Part shown: positions 20,501-29,332 of the stretch, one piece after another
Numbering within the stretch: the first letter of the stretch is position 1
Layout of the letters: each line of letters opens with the position of its first letter
NCBI RefSeq assembly: GCF_001581925.1
Contig: NZ_LQZA01000004.1
Location: 1-49,763, forward strand
Source: Ferrovum sp. PN-J185
GTDB lineage: Bacteria; Pseudomonadota; Gammaproteobacteria; Burkholderiales; Ferrovaceae
Direction of reading: 5' to 3'
DNA length: 49,763 nt
Notes under the pieces: model-generated
Databases searched by the model: none
Seen by the model: only the letters and a program-made list of their open reading frames with translations
Told to the model about the DNA's origin: nothing
Translations under genes and position numbers: made by a program

Positions 20501-21297
20501 TGGAACTAGTAATTCTCACCGCACTACTTGGTGGCACAACAGGGCTTATTCTAGGGCTAACCGGTGCAGGTGGTGGTATTATCGCTACCCCCTTACTCGT
20601 TCTCTTTTTAAATCTGAATGTCGTCACAGCCGCTCCTTTGTCTTTAATAGGCGTTGCTGCTGCATCATGGATCGGCATGATAATAGGACTAAAACAAGGA
20701 ATCGTACGTTATCGTGCAGCTTTTTTAATTACTGCTATAGGCTTGCTTATTACTCCTTTTGGTATTGAAACTGCTCAACTTATTCCAAAAGCGGTTTTGA
20801 AACTCTTATTTATCTTACTCTTACTTTACCAAGCTTATCGTTACGCTTTTATTAAACACCTTAATATTGATAAAGACTTCCCCTGCCAAATTGATCAACA
20901 AACAGGTCGTTTTCGATGGGATTTTAAATGTCTAATGACAATGAGTAAATTAGGGATACTACTTGGTTTTACATCTGGTTTATTAGGTGTTGGCGGTGGC
21001 TTTGTATTGGTTCCTGCTTTAAAAAAACATACTCCACTAAATGTACACTCAGTGACTTCCACCTCATTAATGGTCCTTGCCTTGGTTTCAACTGGAAGCG
21101 TATTACAATGGAGTGCTATGGGTAATTTTAATCGTCAGCTTGCTGTTCCCTTTTTAGCTGGCGCACTTATCACAATGGCAATAGGTAGAATAATCGCTCC
21201 TTTAATTAATGAAATAATTCTGAGACGACTCTTTAGTATGATTTGTTTAATCAGTGCTATTAGTCTTACTGTACAATTAATCCATCATCATGGCTAA
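20500..21297 (+). CDS. TSUP (TauE/SafE) family sulfur-anion exporter
   Basis: A 265-aa integral membrane protein with two repeats, each starting with a glycine-rich helix: GGTTGLILGLTGAGGGIIATPLL and GFTSGLLGVGGGFVLVPAL. TSUP proteins move sulfite, sulfoacetate, thiosulfate and related anions. Translational coupling to the persulfide sensor points to export of sulfite or thiosulfate made from sulfide, or uptake of such species. It overlaps the next gene by 8 bases. Confidence 0.9.
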   Translation: MELVILTALLGGTTGLILGLTGAGGGIIATPLLVLFLNLNVVTAAPLSLIGVAAASWIGMIIGLKQGIVRYRAAFLITAIGLLITPFGIETAQLIPKAVLKLLFILLLLYQAYRYAFIKHLNIDKDFPCQIDQQTGRFRWDFKCLMTMSKLGILLGFTSGLLGVGGGFVLVPALKKHTPLNVHSVTSTSLMVLALVSTGSVLQWSAMGNFNRQLAVPFLAGALITMAIGRIIAPLINEIILRRLFSMICLISAISLTVQLIHHHG

Positions 21298-21514
21298 CAA
21301 TATTAATAGTAAAAAACTGCTACTTAGTAAATGGACAGCGGTTTACCCCACTAATAAAGAAAAACATCATATGGTTATTCAAGTCATATACATAGACAAA
21401 GACCATTTAATACCAGACAAAATAGTTATGGAAGCGTTAATTAATCACCGTCAATGGCAAATGGATTGGCAAGAATTAAAAAACACTGATAACTGGCTAC
21501 CAGGATGGCGTTAA
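21290..21514 (+). CDS. small Trp-rich protein (TIGR02450-like)
   Basis: A 74-aa soluble protein with the pattern KKLLLSKWTAVYPTNKEKHH near the N-terminus, and a tail in which tryptophans recur (RQWQMDWQELKNTDNWLPGW). This matches the TIGR02450 Trp-rich family of unknown function, usually found in gamma- and betaproteobacteria. It is read from inside the end of the TSUP gene (8-base overlap), and its stop overlaps the next start (TAATG). Confidence 0.78.
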   Translation: MANNINSKKLLLSKWTAVYPTNKEKHHMVIQVIYIDKDHLIPDKIVMEALINHRQWQMDWQELKNTDNWLPGWR

Positions 21515-21753
21515 TGCAAAAAGAACAGATTAAATTAATTTTAGAAAAGGCTTTTCAACAAAGTAACAAAACTCCTTCTCTCTGGCATCTACCTAAAATA
21601 TTACAAATAAAAACTCAACTTGAACATTGCTCAACAGTACCCGAGGTACTCTCTCTTTTAGAAAACAATAGAGAATTCATTAAAGATTCTCTCGGATTAA
21701 CAGAACCTATTTTTTCGGCAGCAATTACATCGATAAATAAGCTCAAAGAATAG
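21514..21753 (+). CDS. hypothetical protein (79 aa)
   Basis: A short, mostly helical, soluble protein that I do not recognise. I choose ATG 21514, coupled to the upstream stop, over an in-frame ATG at 21505. Nothing identifies a domain; it has one Cys, few aromatic residues, and leucines spaced as in a small helical bundle. It is the last gene of the regulator-TSUP operon, and its coupling to the upstream gene argues that it is expressed. Confidence 0.6.
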   Translation: MQKEQIKLILEKAFQQSNKTPSLWHLPKILQIKTQLEHCSTVPEVLSLLENNREFIKDSLGLTEPIFSAAITSINKLKE

Positions 21754-21817
21754 TTACTGGGAACTAATTACTCGAATCTCTTTCTATCATAAATTAGAGT
21801 TTAGTAAGATATGGTTT

Positions 21818-22720
21818 ATGTGGGATGAAATAATCCGTCAATCAATAAGACGAACAGTCAAATCATCGACAACTGTTCAAGATTATCTTATTCCTCCAGG
21901 TGATCCAGGTCTTTTTGGTCCAAATAGTGTTATCTGGCAAGTACATGCTGATTTTATTAGTATGATGATCGGCGGCATTAGCTCTCTAATTATGCAAGCA
22001 CTTCACCCGCAAGCAATGGCAGGGGTGTGGGATCATTCAACATTCAAAGAGAATTTACCAGGTCGTCTAGGGCGTACGGCTCAATTTATTGCAGCAACCA
22101 CCTATGGCTCGACAGAAATGGCCTTATCAGCAATTGAACGTGTCAAACGGATTCACGACAAGGTAACGGGTATTGATGACCAAGGAATAAGCTATCAAGC
22201 TAATGACCCACATCTTTTAAAATGGGTACATATTACAGAAAGCTTTTGTTTTCTAAATAGTCACCTTCGTTACCGTGACCCTCAAATGAGTATTTCAAAA
22301 CAAAACCAATATTTTTTAGAAATTGCTCAAATTGGTCATTTATTAGGAGGAACAGATTTACCCGTTACTCTGTCATCTACTATAGAAACAATTAATATCT
22401 ATCGCCAAGAATTAAGAATGACAAAACGTGTTGAAACAGTTATTGATTTACTTCATCACTTTCCAACACATCTATTAGGTAAACCACTATTATCTTTAAT
22501 CGTAAAAGCAGGTTTTTACAACTTACCTAATTGGGTTTATCCTCTAATAGGCATTATGCCACCCACGTTGATACAAAAAAAATTATTAGACGCAACCATA
22601 TTAGCAATAGCAAAACCGGTACGTTATGCACTTAGAAATGGAATAGCGGCTCATTCCTATCAGCGGTTAGGAATGACTGCACCATGGCTCAAAATAAACA
22701 TACCTTATTCATATAAATAA
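21818..22720 (+). CDS. oxygenase MpaB-family (DUF2236) protein
   Basis: A 300-aa protein of the DUF2236/MpaB family, which includes the latex-clearing protein Lcp and binds haem b. Typical features are GPNSVIWQVHADFISMMIGG, a MQALHPQAMAGVWDHS segment with the conserved His, and the RLGRTAQFIAATTYG stretch. In most family members the substrate is unknown. The start has only a weak ribosome binding site. A gap of about 60 bp separates it from the upstream operon. Confidence 0.86.
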   Translation: MWDEIIRQSIRRTVKSSTTVQDYLIPPGDPGLFGPNSVIWQVHADFISMMIGGISSLIMQALHPQAMAGVWDHSTFKENLPGRLGRTAQFIAATTYGSTEMALSAIERVKRIHDKVTGIDDQGISYQANDPHLLKWVHITESFCFLNSHLRYRDPQMSISKQNQYFLEIAQIGHLLGGTDLPVTLSSTIETINIYRQELRMTKRVETVIDLLHHFPTHLLGKPLLSLIVKAGFYNLPNWVYPLIGIMPPTLIQKKLLDATILAIAKPVRYALRNGIAAHSYQRLGMTAPWLKINIPYSYK

Positions 22721-22913
22721 GCAGAAAATTTTTAAAACATTCTCCCTGTACAAAAGCAATCTTAGATTACGGAGTATGAAATAATGACAGTCATAATATA
22801 AATAAAAATGAAAGTTTAGTATTTAAATACTGCTCATTGATATTGAATTTGATAAAGAACCTTGAAATAACTGTTAGTTAAAATAATTGATGAATTATAA
22901 ATTGGAGAAAAAC

Positions 22914-23453
22914 ATGAAATTAATTCTAATGTCGTTATTGACTTTAATTGGCTTAGGTCTTCTCTTTTCACGAACAGCCTCAGCTAATGACATGCCCACT
23001 GTAGGACAAATGGCACCTGACTTTAAAGTGATAGACCAACACAACCAATTACAAAGCTTGTCTAATTATCGTGGTAAATGGGTAGTGCTCTATTTTTACC
23101 CCAAAGATGAGACTCCAGGATGCACCACAGAAGCGTGTGCCTATCGAGATGACTTCAATCAAGTTAAAAAATTAGGAGGAGTAGTAATAGGTGTCAGTAT
23201 TGATGACGCTACAAGTCATGCTGAATTTGCAGCCAATCATCATTTACCCTTTCCTCTGTTAGCTGATAAAGACGGAAGTATTTCAAGATCATATGGTTCA
23301 GAAAGAAATCTTCTTGGTTATAAAATAGCCAAAAGAAACACCTTTATCATTGACCCCGCTGGAAAAATTGCAAAAGTATATGAAAGCGTTGACGCTGGCG
23401 AGAATCCCAAAGAGGTTATCGCTGACTTAAATCAATTGGTTAATCAAAAATAA
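22914..23453 (+). CDS. exported PrxQ/BCP-type peroxiredoxin
   Basis: A 179-aa thiol peroxidase. The start at 22914 has a GGAG site 7 nt upstream. The first 27 or so residues are a signal peptide (LLTLIGLGLLFSRTASA), so the enzyme acts in the periplasm or at the membrane. The catalytic motif is FYPKDETPGCTTEACAYRD: peroxidatic C70 and resolving C75, five residues apart as in alpha-helical-type PrxQ. The gene stop abuts the next start directly. Confidence 0.92.
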   Translation: MKLILMSLLTLIGLGLLFSRTASANDMPTVGQMAPDFKVIDQHNQLQSLSNYRGKWVVLYFYPKDETPGCTTEACAYRDDFNQVKKLGGVVIGVSIDDATSHAEFAANHHLPFPLLADKDGSISRSYGSERNLLGYKIAKRNTFIIDPAGKIAKVYESVDAGENPKEVIADLNQLVNQK

Positions 23454-24917
23454 ATGCAAATGAGCCGTTTTTGGCAGAACAATCTAATCTGTATCGATCT
23501 TGAAACAACTGGAGCAAATCCACTCAAAGATAGAATTACAGAAATTGGTATTGTAGAACTACTCCCAAATGGCTCAAGTCGTGAATGGCATAGCCTAATC
23601 AACCCTGAGACTCCTATCCCTCCTTTTATTAGTCGGTTAACAGGAATTTCAAATGAAATGGTACAAGAAGCTCCATTATTCTCAGATATTGCAGATGAAT
23701 TATTAACGATTTTAAAAGATAAAGTTTTTATAGCACATAATGTACGTTTTGATTACGCTTTTTTAAAACAAGAGTTTTTGAAATGTGGCATTTATTTCAA
23801 AGAAAACACATTATGTACTGTTCGTTTATCAAGACAACTCTATCCACACCACTTTAAACATAATCTTGATAGCATTATTGAGCGACTGGGAATCGACATA
23901 ACAGATCGTCACAGAGCGTTGAATGATGCCAAAGTTGTAGCTTATTTTCTTACTCATGTAAAAGAAAATTTCTCAGAAGAACTGCTTACACAAGCAATAC
24001 AAAAAGTAACAAAAAAGCCCTCTCTACCGCCAGGAGTTGATGAATATGAAATAGACTCGCTACCTGATAGTCCTGGGGTATACCTATTTTATGGGGAAAA
24101 TGATTTACCAATCTATATAGGGAAAAGTATCAATTTAAGAGAACGCGTCCTATCCCATTTCAATTCAGATCATAAACACCACAAAGAATTACGACTTTCT
24201 CAACAAATAAAAAGAATCGAACATCATAATACCGTTGGTGAACTAGGTGCCCTATTACTTGAAGCAAAACTAATTAAAGAGTTAAATCCCATACATAATC
24301 ATCGACTCAGACGTCAACAGCAACTGTGCTCTTGGCAATGGAATACAGTACATGATAAAAATATATTAGAAATTAAAAATACTGATGAAATTAATTTTTC
24401 ACAATCAGACAATTATTTTGGTGTATTTCAAACTCGCAAAAAAGCACTTGATACATTAAGAGCAATCGCAGATGCTCATGGACTATGCCTAGCCGTTCTT
24501 GGCATAGATAAGCATGTAAAAGGGAAAGCCTGTTTTAGAGCGCAAATTAACAAATGTCATGGAGCATGTTGTGGCAAGGAAGACATGGTCCATCATGATT
24601 TAAAAGTTCAAATGGCTCTTGAAAGAATAAGATTGCAAAATTGGAAATGGGCTAACGCTATAGTCATTAAAGAAAGCAACCATTCTTATTCAGATTTCCA
24701 TCTCATTGATCAATGGGCATACTTTGGAACATATAGCTCCTATCAAGATGCATTGGAGGCCAATAGTTCTCGAAGAGAGGTGATTTTTGATTATGATGTT
24801 TACAAAATACTCATCAAATTTATTTTCAAATCATCAGAGATCATTGTCTTACCAAATACTAATTCGATTCATCACCAAACAGAAGATTATCTAGACGAAT
24901 CTGTGATTGATGAATAA
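23454..24917 (+). CDS. DnaQ-like 3'-5' exonuclease fused to GIY-YIG (UvrC/Cho-type) nuclease
   Basis: A 487-aa two-nuclease protein. Residues 1-170 form a DEDDh exonuclease: CIDLETTGA, then HNVRFDYAFL and HRALNDAKV. A GIY-YIG domain begins near residue 205 (SPGVYLFYG, then IYIGKSINLRERVLSHF) and is followed by a UvrC-like helical part with KACFRAQINKCHGAC. This architecture is known in proteobacteria and resembles Cho, an alternative to UvrC in excision repair, with proofreading-like trimming. Its end overlaps the convergent DUF1289 gene by 59 bases. Confidence 0.9.
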   Translation: MQMSRFWQNNLICIDLETTGANPLKDRITEIGIVELLPNGSSREWHSLINPETPIPPFISRLTGISNEMVQEAPLFSDIADELLTILKDKVFIAHNVRFDYAFLKQEFLKCGIYFKENTLCTVRLSRQLYPHHFKHNLDSIIERLGIDITDRHRALNDAKVVAYFLTHVKENFSEELLTQAIQKVTKKPSLPPGVDEYEIDSLPDSPGVYLFYGENDLPIYIGKSINLRERVLSHFNSDHKHHKELRLSQQIKRIEHHNTVGELGALLLEAKLIKELNPIHNHRLRRQQQLCSWQWNTVHDKNILEIKNTDEINFSQSDNYFGVFQTRKKALDTLRAIADAHGLCLAVLGIDKHVKGKACFRAQINKCHGACCGKEDMVHHDLKVQMALERIRLQNWKWANAIVIKESNHSYSDFHLIDQWAYFGTYSSYQDALEANSSRREVIFDYDVYKILIKFIFKSSEIIVLPNTNSIHHQTEDYLDESVIDE

Positions 24918-25044
24918 CACGTTCTTTTTCTTCATCTTTTAATACAACCCAGTTAGTAATCTCCTGAATTGTTCTCCCGCAACCCAAGCAAATCCCCGTT
25001 GGGGGATCTACTTGGCATACGTTAATACAAGGTGATGGAATCAT
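24859..25044 (-). CDS. DUF1289 small cysteine-rich protein
   Basis: A 61-aa protein with four cysteines at 6, 10, 19 and 22 (SPCINVCQVDPPTGICLGCGRT), the DUF1289 signature, likely a metal or Fe-S site. The rest is a helical segment rich in Glu and Arg (DEEKERVIHQ). Function is unknown. It overlaps the preceding nuclease gene by 59 bases on the opposite strand and lies 11 bp from the receptor gene, reading the same way as that gene. Confidence 0.84.
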   Translation of the reverse strand: MIPSPCINVCQVDPPTGICLGCGRTIQEITNWVVLKDEEKERVIHQSQIRLDNLLFGDESN

Positions 25045-25055
25045 AACTATATTCG

Positions 25056-26948
25056 TTATTGATCGTAGCGAACACCAAAAAACACGTTGGATCCTGGTGT
25101 GTTATAACCATACTGTAACTGATACGGCATATTGGTTACGTTATCCCAACGTCCAAATAAAGACCATTGTTTAGTAACTTGATAAGAACCATTTAGGCTA
25201 AACATTTGATAACCACCTATTGGCTGGCTCAACCCAGCAGAAAGTGATTCTGCACCGTAACGTCTACTTGAAGCAATTAAATTAGCACCTAATTTTAGCT
25301 TTTCTAATGCGTAATCAACTCCTACACGTCCAACTTCTTCAGCTCTTAGTGGTAATACTAAGTCTGTATTACGGTCAACCGGATTTAGAAAATCCATTGA
25401 GCCATGGAAATTAAATGATCCAATATATTTTTGAGCTGAAATTGTGGCGCCTTGAATTTTCGCATTTCCTATATTATAAGAAATGAATGTATTAGGATCA
25501 GCTTGAATCAAGTTTGAAATATCGTTTTGATATAAAACTATACCAAAAGATTGGTGATGATCATCATAGTTAATACCCCATTCAATATTTTTTGAGTATT
25601 CAGGTGCCAAATTAGGGTTCTGATATCCTGGATAATACAGTTCATAAAAAGTGGGTTCAGCAAATGCGGTACCAGCTCCTAAATGAGTTTTAATGGAATT
25701 TGTAATTTGGTATCCATAAGTAGCGCTCCCAGTTAACTTACTTCCATAACCTGAATATCCATCCGCTCTAACCCCAACATCTAGGGAATGCTGCCCACTA
25801 TGTAAGTGATAAATAGTTGCTAAAGAATCAATATTTCGATTTAGATTTAATGAGCAATTTGTACAATAATCATATGCAGGAGTAAACTGACCATTCAAAT
25901 ATTGTGAACGATGTTCTGCAATAACTTGCAATGAATCCAAACCAAAAGTGTAATTGTTATCCCACTTGTAATCATATGACGGCGTAAAAGTATTGTCATT
26001 AGAAGGTGTTGCTATCGTAAAGTATTGAAAAAAGTTGGCATTATAGGCAACAGTAAAATTACTATACCAATTTGAAGTTATTTGATCATGAGTAAAAAAC
26101 GATAAATTAGTCGTATTATTTTGTGATTTATCAAACTCACCGCTATTAGGACTTAAATAAGAATCCCTAACAGCAAGAAAATGAATTCCGATCTCATGAC
26201 CTTGGGCTATCATTTCACTTAATGTCCCATAGGCTCCTTGTCTTTGATAGCCAGTTGCTCCAGTCACATAGCCATAAGGATTCGCCTGTGACACCGTGTT
26301 ATACCCAGAGGAGTTTTCTTGTGTGACACCAAAAGAATATTTAACAGAATGTGTTGACTGAGTAGAACCGCTTATCGATGCTTGAGACATGCTGGTTCCA
26401 TAACTACCATAACCGGCCATTGCACTTACCGATGGGGCACCATTTCCTTGTTTTGTAAAAACTTGAACAACACCACCAACAGCATCAGCGCCATAATATA
26501 TACTCTCTGGCCCATAGATGACTTCAATATGATCAATCATGGATAAAGGTATTGAGTTCCAAATACCTCCTCCAGTACTAGTCAACTCAACTCGTACGCC
26601 ATCGACCAACAACAAAGTATGATTACCGTTTGTTCCACGTGTAAAAACAGAAGCAGTATTCCCAGCATCACCGAAAGTGGCAACTTGAAAACCCGCTTGT
26701 TGCTGAAGTAATTCAGCTAAACTTTGCTGTCCTGCAGCGCGAATTTGTTCATTACTAATATAAAGATGATCTTGAATAACCTGTGAGCTAGGCTTTGGTA
26801 TCATATCAGCTGTCACTATGACAGGATCAATTTGTACAGAATTATTGTTTTGCGTATCAGCGATAGAGCTAAAACTAACTATCAACAAAAGAAAACTTGA
26901 AATTAATTGAGTACTCTTTACTAAACGAGTACGAGTAGAAAAAAACAT
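25056..26948 (-). CDS. btuB: TonB-dependent outer-membrane receptor, BtuB-like (vitamin B12)
   Basis: A 630-aa outer-membrane receptor with a signal peptide (ISSFLLLIVSFSSIA), a TonB-box-like DPVIVTAD, a plug domain (EQIRAAGQQSLAELLQQQAGF, then GGIWNSIPLSMIDHIEVIYG) and a 22-strand barrel. It sits behind a cobalamin riboswitch, which strongly implies cobalamin or cobinamide uptake. No btuCDF genes are adjacent. The barrel ends FFGVRYDQ, so the usual C-terminal aromatic is not the final residue. Confidence 0.92.
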   Translation of the reverse strand: MFFSTRTRLVKSTQLISSFLLLIVSFSSIADTQNNNSVQIDPVIVTADMIPKPSSQVIQDHLYISNEQIRAAGQQSLAELLQQQAGFQVATFGDAGNTASVFTRGTNGNHTLLLVDGVRVELTSTGGGIWNSIPLSMIDHIEVIYGPESIYYGADAVGGVVQVFTKQGNGAPSVSAMAGYGSYGTSMSQASISGSTQSTHSVKYSFGVTQENSSGYNTVSQANPYGYVTGATGYQRQGAYGTLSEMIAQGHEIGIHFLAVRDSYLSPNSGEFDKSQNNTTNLSFFTHDQITSNWYSNFTVAYNANFFQYFTIATPSNDNTFTPSYDYKWDNNYTFGLDSLQVIAEHRSQYLNGQFTPAYDYCTNCSLNLNRNIDSLATIYHLHSGQHSLDVGVRADGYSGYGSKLTGSATYGYQITNSIKTHLGAGTAFAEPTFYELYYPGYQNPNLAPEYSKNIEWGINYDDHHQSFGIVLYQNDISNLIQADPNTFISYNIGNAKIQGATISAQKYIGSFNFHGSMDFLNPVDRNTDLVLPLRAEEVGRVGVDYALEKLKLGANLIASSRRYGAESLSAGLSQPIGGYQMFSLNGSYQVTKQWSLFGRWDNVTNMPYQLQYGYNTPGSNVFFGVRYDQ

Positions 26949-26968
26949 AATAAATCCCTAAGCAATCA

Positions 26969-26984
26969 GTCACGCCCACGTGAC
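26969..26984 (-). promoter_or_regulatory. GTCACG/CGTGAC hairpin in the btuB leader
   Basis: A 6-bp perfect stem (GTCACG, CCCA loop, CGTGAC on the plus strand) lies about 20 nt before the btuB start, close to its AGGGA ribosome binding site. It has no downstream T-run. It could belong to the riboswitch expression platform and control translation; this is inference. Confidence 0.45.
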
Positions 26985-27099
26985 CTTAGTCTCTTAAAGA
27001 GTATGGGATTAAAAAGACAAATCGATAGATAATGAGAAGACAATGGGAAAGGCTGTTCACTCAGTATCAGCGAAGGTCCCCGTCCGCGTTACTCCACCA

Positions 27100-27243
27100 T
27101 CTTATGGCCGATATCCGGGCTAGTGAACTTAAGGAATTTACCTTCCCATAAAAAATACAGTGGTATCAAGTCCGTAGTAAAGAAAGCTTTACATTCACTT
27201 ACCGTTGCGGGGGCAGCACACGTTTGGTTAGTGTTTCCCGTTT
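27100..27243 (-). promoter_or_regulatory. cobalamin riboswitch
   Basis: The minus strand carries the conserved cobalamin aptamer elements in order: GGGAAACACTAACC, then GTGCTGCCCCCGCAACGGTAA (27194-27214), then CCACTG, GGGAAGG, and AGCCCGGATATCGGCC. The last two form the closing helices of the aptamer. It lies 150-300 bp upstream of btuB, in the same direction, and should turn expression off when adenosylcobalamin is plentiful. Confidence 0.93.
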
Positions 27244-27364
27244 AACTCATAATTAAATGAGCACCATAAGTTCAAACATATTACCAAAAAAGATAAAAAG
27301 TAAAAAATTATTTTTTTATTAATCCAAGACTAATAAAAACTCATTACAATAACTTATTGTTTAT

Positions 27365-28288
27365 TTGGATGTAATTACTGTGGATATTAATAGCGCATTA
27401 GAAATTGTAAAAGCCGATTCTAATTATCGTGTTTTGACACGACTAAACATAACTGACTTTCATCAATTTGAAAACGCACCGTCAGATGAACCGATTGGGC
27501 GACTTGCAGTTATTGATACAGAAACCACAGGATTAAAAGTTGATGAAGGTGATCGTATTATAGATTTATCAATTGCTACTTGTGAGTATGGTAAAAATAG
27601 TGGGCATTTATACCGAGTAATTAGTCGATACGATAGCTTAGAGGATCCTGAGTTTCCCATCCCTCATGAAGTGACAAGACTTACTGGAATTAGTGATGAC
27701 ATGGTAAAAGGGGAAAAAATTGATGAAAATAAAATTGATAAAGTGCTAGACGGGGTTAGTTTAATCATTTGCCATAACGCCAGTTTTGATAGAGGATTTT
27801 TAGAGGCGCGCTATCCACTATTTAGTCAAATGCATTTTGGTTGTTCGCTTCATGAAATCCCTTGGGATCTTTGGGCAACTAAAAGTAGTAAATTAGATTA
27901 TTTGGGTTTTCGTTTTAATTTGTTTCATGACGCACATCGTGCTCGTGCTGACGTAGACATGTTAATGATGTTACTTAGTCAATCCACCCCAGACATGAGT
28001 ACTACCGCTTTGTCTTTATTAATCAATTCAGCCAGAAAAAAATTATGGCACATACAAGCCATCGACCTTCCCTTTGATAATAAAAATTTAGCTAAAGCCA
28101 GAGGATATAAATGGTTTGAAGGATCAAGCGAAATCAAAAAATCTTGGTATATACAAACTGAGGATTTAGATAGCGAACTTGAATTTCTAAAAGAGGCTGG
28201 TTGTAGAAACCCTGTTTTTACTCCCTTAACAGCCAGAGAAAGATATAAACCGCTTAAAGATATTATGCAGAGATTTTTAAGGCAATAA
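27365..28288 (+). CDS. DEDDh 3'-5' exonuclease (DnaQ-like)
   Basis: A 307-aa protein with a DEDDh exonuclease core: AVIDTETTG (D51), EVTRLTGISDDMV, CHNASFDRGFL and HRARADVDMLMMLL. The C-terminal 90 residues (DLPFDNKNLAKARGYKWFEG) are a small domain seen with many stand-alone exonucleases of this type. No ATG start exists; TTG 27365 or GTG 27380 are candidates, and neither has a strong ribosome binding site. It lies at the left edge of the island and is the last clearly core-like gene before it, apart from a small convergent ORF. Confidence 0.85.
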   Translation: MDVITVDINSALEIVKADSNYRVLTRLNITDFHQFENAPSDEPIGRLAVIDTETTGLKVDEGDRIIDLSIATCEYGKNSGHLYRVISRYDSLEDPEFPIPHEVTRLTGISDDMVKGEKIDENKIDKVLDGVSLIICHNASFDRGFLEARYPLFSQMHFGCSLHEIPWDLWATKSSKLDYLGFRFNLFHDAHRARADVDMLMMLLSQSTPDMSTTALSLLINSARKKLWHIQAIDLPFDNKNLAKARGYKWFEGSSEIKKSWYIQTEDLDSELEFLKEAGCRNPVFTPLTARERYKPLKDIMQRFLRQ

Positions 28289-28316
28289 AAAAGGATGTGA
28301 TTTATCACATCCTTTT
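28289..28316. terminator. bidirectional intrinsic terminator
   Basis: A 12-bp perfect stem AAAAGGATGTGA/TCACATCCTTTT with a 4-nt loop, ending in T-runs on both strands, directly after the exonuclease stop and before the convergent small ORF. It should stop both transcripts. Confidence 0.9.
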
Positions 28317-28335
28317 AAAACTGGTTACTTTGTAA

Positions 28336-28470
28336 TTATCGGCTTACGCTAATTTGAGTAGTGCCTTGATGGCTGCCTGGAGTTAAAGAGGCTGCTTTTG
28401 CATTGTTATTTAACATGTAGGCTGAGAAAATCGCAACTAAAATAACAAGCAAGATAAGAATATACTTCAT
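28336..28470 (-). CDS. 44-aa single-pass membrane peptide
   Basis: A short ORF, MKYILILLVILVAIFSAYML, then NNNAKAASLTPGSHQGTTQISVSR. The first 20 residues form a membrane helix or uncleaved signal peptide, and the tail is polar. A GGGAG site lies 7 nt upstream of the ATG, and a terminator follows the stop, so it looks like a real gene. I do not recognise a family. Confidence 0.6.
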   Translation of the reverse strand: MKYILILLVILVAIFSAYMLNNNAKAASLTPGSHQGTTQISVSR

Positions 28471-28661
28471 AATTAGCTCCCTAAATAATAATTATAAATA
28501 AACAACAACTTAATTGAATTTTACACTAATATTTTCAAAAAGTTAAAGTAATTAGTTGCATTTTGTTTCAATACTATCTTGTACAAAAACAATTGTTTGT
28601 TATCAGTCTTTGACAGGGAATACCGGTAGATAATGGCTCTAGGCCTTGAGGGTCTCCATCA

Positions 28662-28684
28662 GGCTCTACATCATTAACGGGGGG
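28662..28684 (+). repeat. solitary ISL3-type inverted repeat
   Basis: GGCTCTACATCATTAACGGG here is identical to the left end of the ISL3 element at 39194. No transposase follows. It marks the left edge of the accessory island. It is probably a remnant of a second IS copy or the outcome of recombination between two. The stretch 28471-28661 before it is AT-rich and holds no gene I can see. Confidence 0.8.
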
Positions 28685-28835
28685 AGGAAATCGGTGTTGT
28701 TGGCGGTGGGGTCGCCGCCAACAGCAAACGATTCAAGAAAGACCATTAATAGGGCTTCCCGGTTTTAGTAGGAAGCCGCAAAGTCCAATGAATTCAAGGC
28801 TTGGAGGGTGGTTTTTTTATTTATAAAAAGCTCAT

Positions 28836-28872
28836 GAAAAATTACGGACGGGGGTTCGATTCCGTAAATCAC
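28836..28872 (+). other. tRNA/tmRNA T-arm-like attachment-site candidate 1
   Basis: GGACGGGGGTTCGATTCC looks like the T-arm and 3' part of a tmRNA or tRNA, but the downstream half diverges (GTAAATCAC), so no functional RNA is formed. TTACGGA and TCCGTAA on either side can form a 7-bp stem. Copies recur at 32361 and 35436. Such fragments are typical of att sites of tRNA/tmRNA-targeting integrases; no integrase gene remains here. Confidence 0.55.
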
Positions 28873-28956
28873 AATCGAGTCATAGCCCACAACAACTTGA
28901 CTTCACTTTTTAAAGAAGCGTTCATTGGTTTTTAACCAGCCAAAAAGGAAATCCCG

Positions 28957-29156
28957 ATGGCTGTCATTCCTTAAACCAAAAACAACTTTCTGTACGGTGG
29001 TAAGTAGCCGAGGCTACTTTAGAGCGTTGGCGAAGCGATCGCATCGGACCTGCCTATTTGAAAATTTGTGGTCGCGTAATGTATCGACTTGTTGACATTG
29101 AAAGCTTTGAAGATGCAAGCATGAAAAAAGTTTATCACCCTGAAAGTAAAGATTGA
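28957..29156 (+). pseudogene. decayed AlpA/excisionase-like HTH gene, copy 1
   Basis: An AAAGGA site precedes an ATG giving MAVIP, then a stop, TKNNFLYGGK and a frame change. It continues VAEATLERWRSDRIGPAYLK, then ICGRVMYRLVDIESFEDAS and a stop. The second part matches the HTH_17 fold of AlpA and excisionase regulators (ERWR.....GPAY.K..GRVMYR..D). At least one stop codon and one frameshift or deletion inactivate it. It is identical in the second repeat copy. Confidence 0.72.
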
Positions 29157-29296
29157 AACTTATTATCAGACTGAGTGATAAAGCGTGTATTCCGGTCTAA
29201 TCCAGTACATATTCTGGCGCCCTTCTCTGCTGTCAGGTGAATCGTTCAACTTGACGCAAAAGTCCACAGTCACTTTTGAACTTCTGTAGAAGCTTA

Positions 29297-29332
29297 TTCT
29301 GTCCGAAATTTGTATACGTTTTTCGGACAGAA
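29297..29332. other. resolvase-type palindrome (candidate res subsite), copy 1
   Basis: A 12-bp inverted repeat TTCTGTCCGAAA/TTTCGGACAGAA encloses TTTGTATACGTT. Its arms resemble the TGTCnnAtA-type half-sites bound by serine resolvases of Tn3-like elements, with a TATA-like centre where the crossover would occur. No resolvase gene is present in the window. The same site recurs at 32821-32856. Confidence 0.5.

Noticed and set aside
28836-28872. Functional tRNA or tmRNA gene
   Set aside because: Only a T-arm-like part is present; the T-stem 3' side does not pair and no acceptor or anticodon arm exists.
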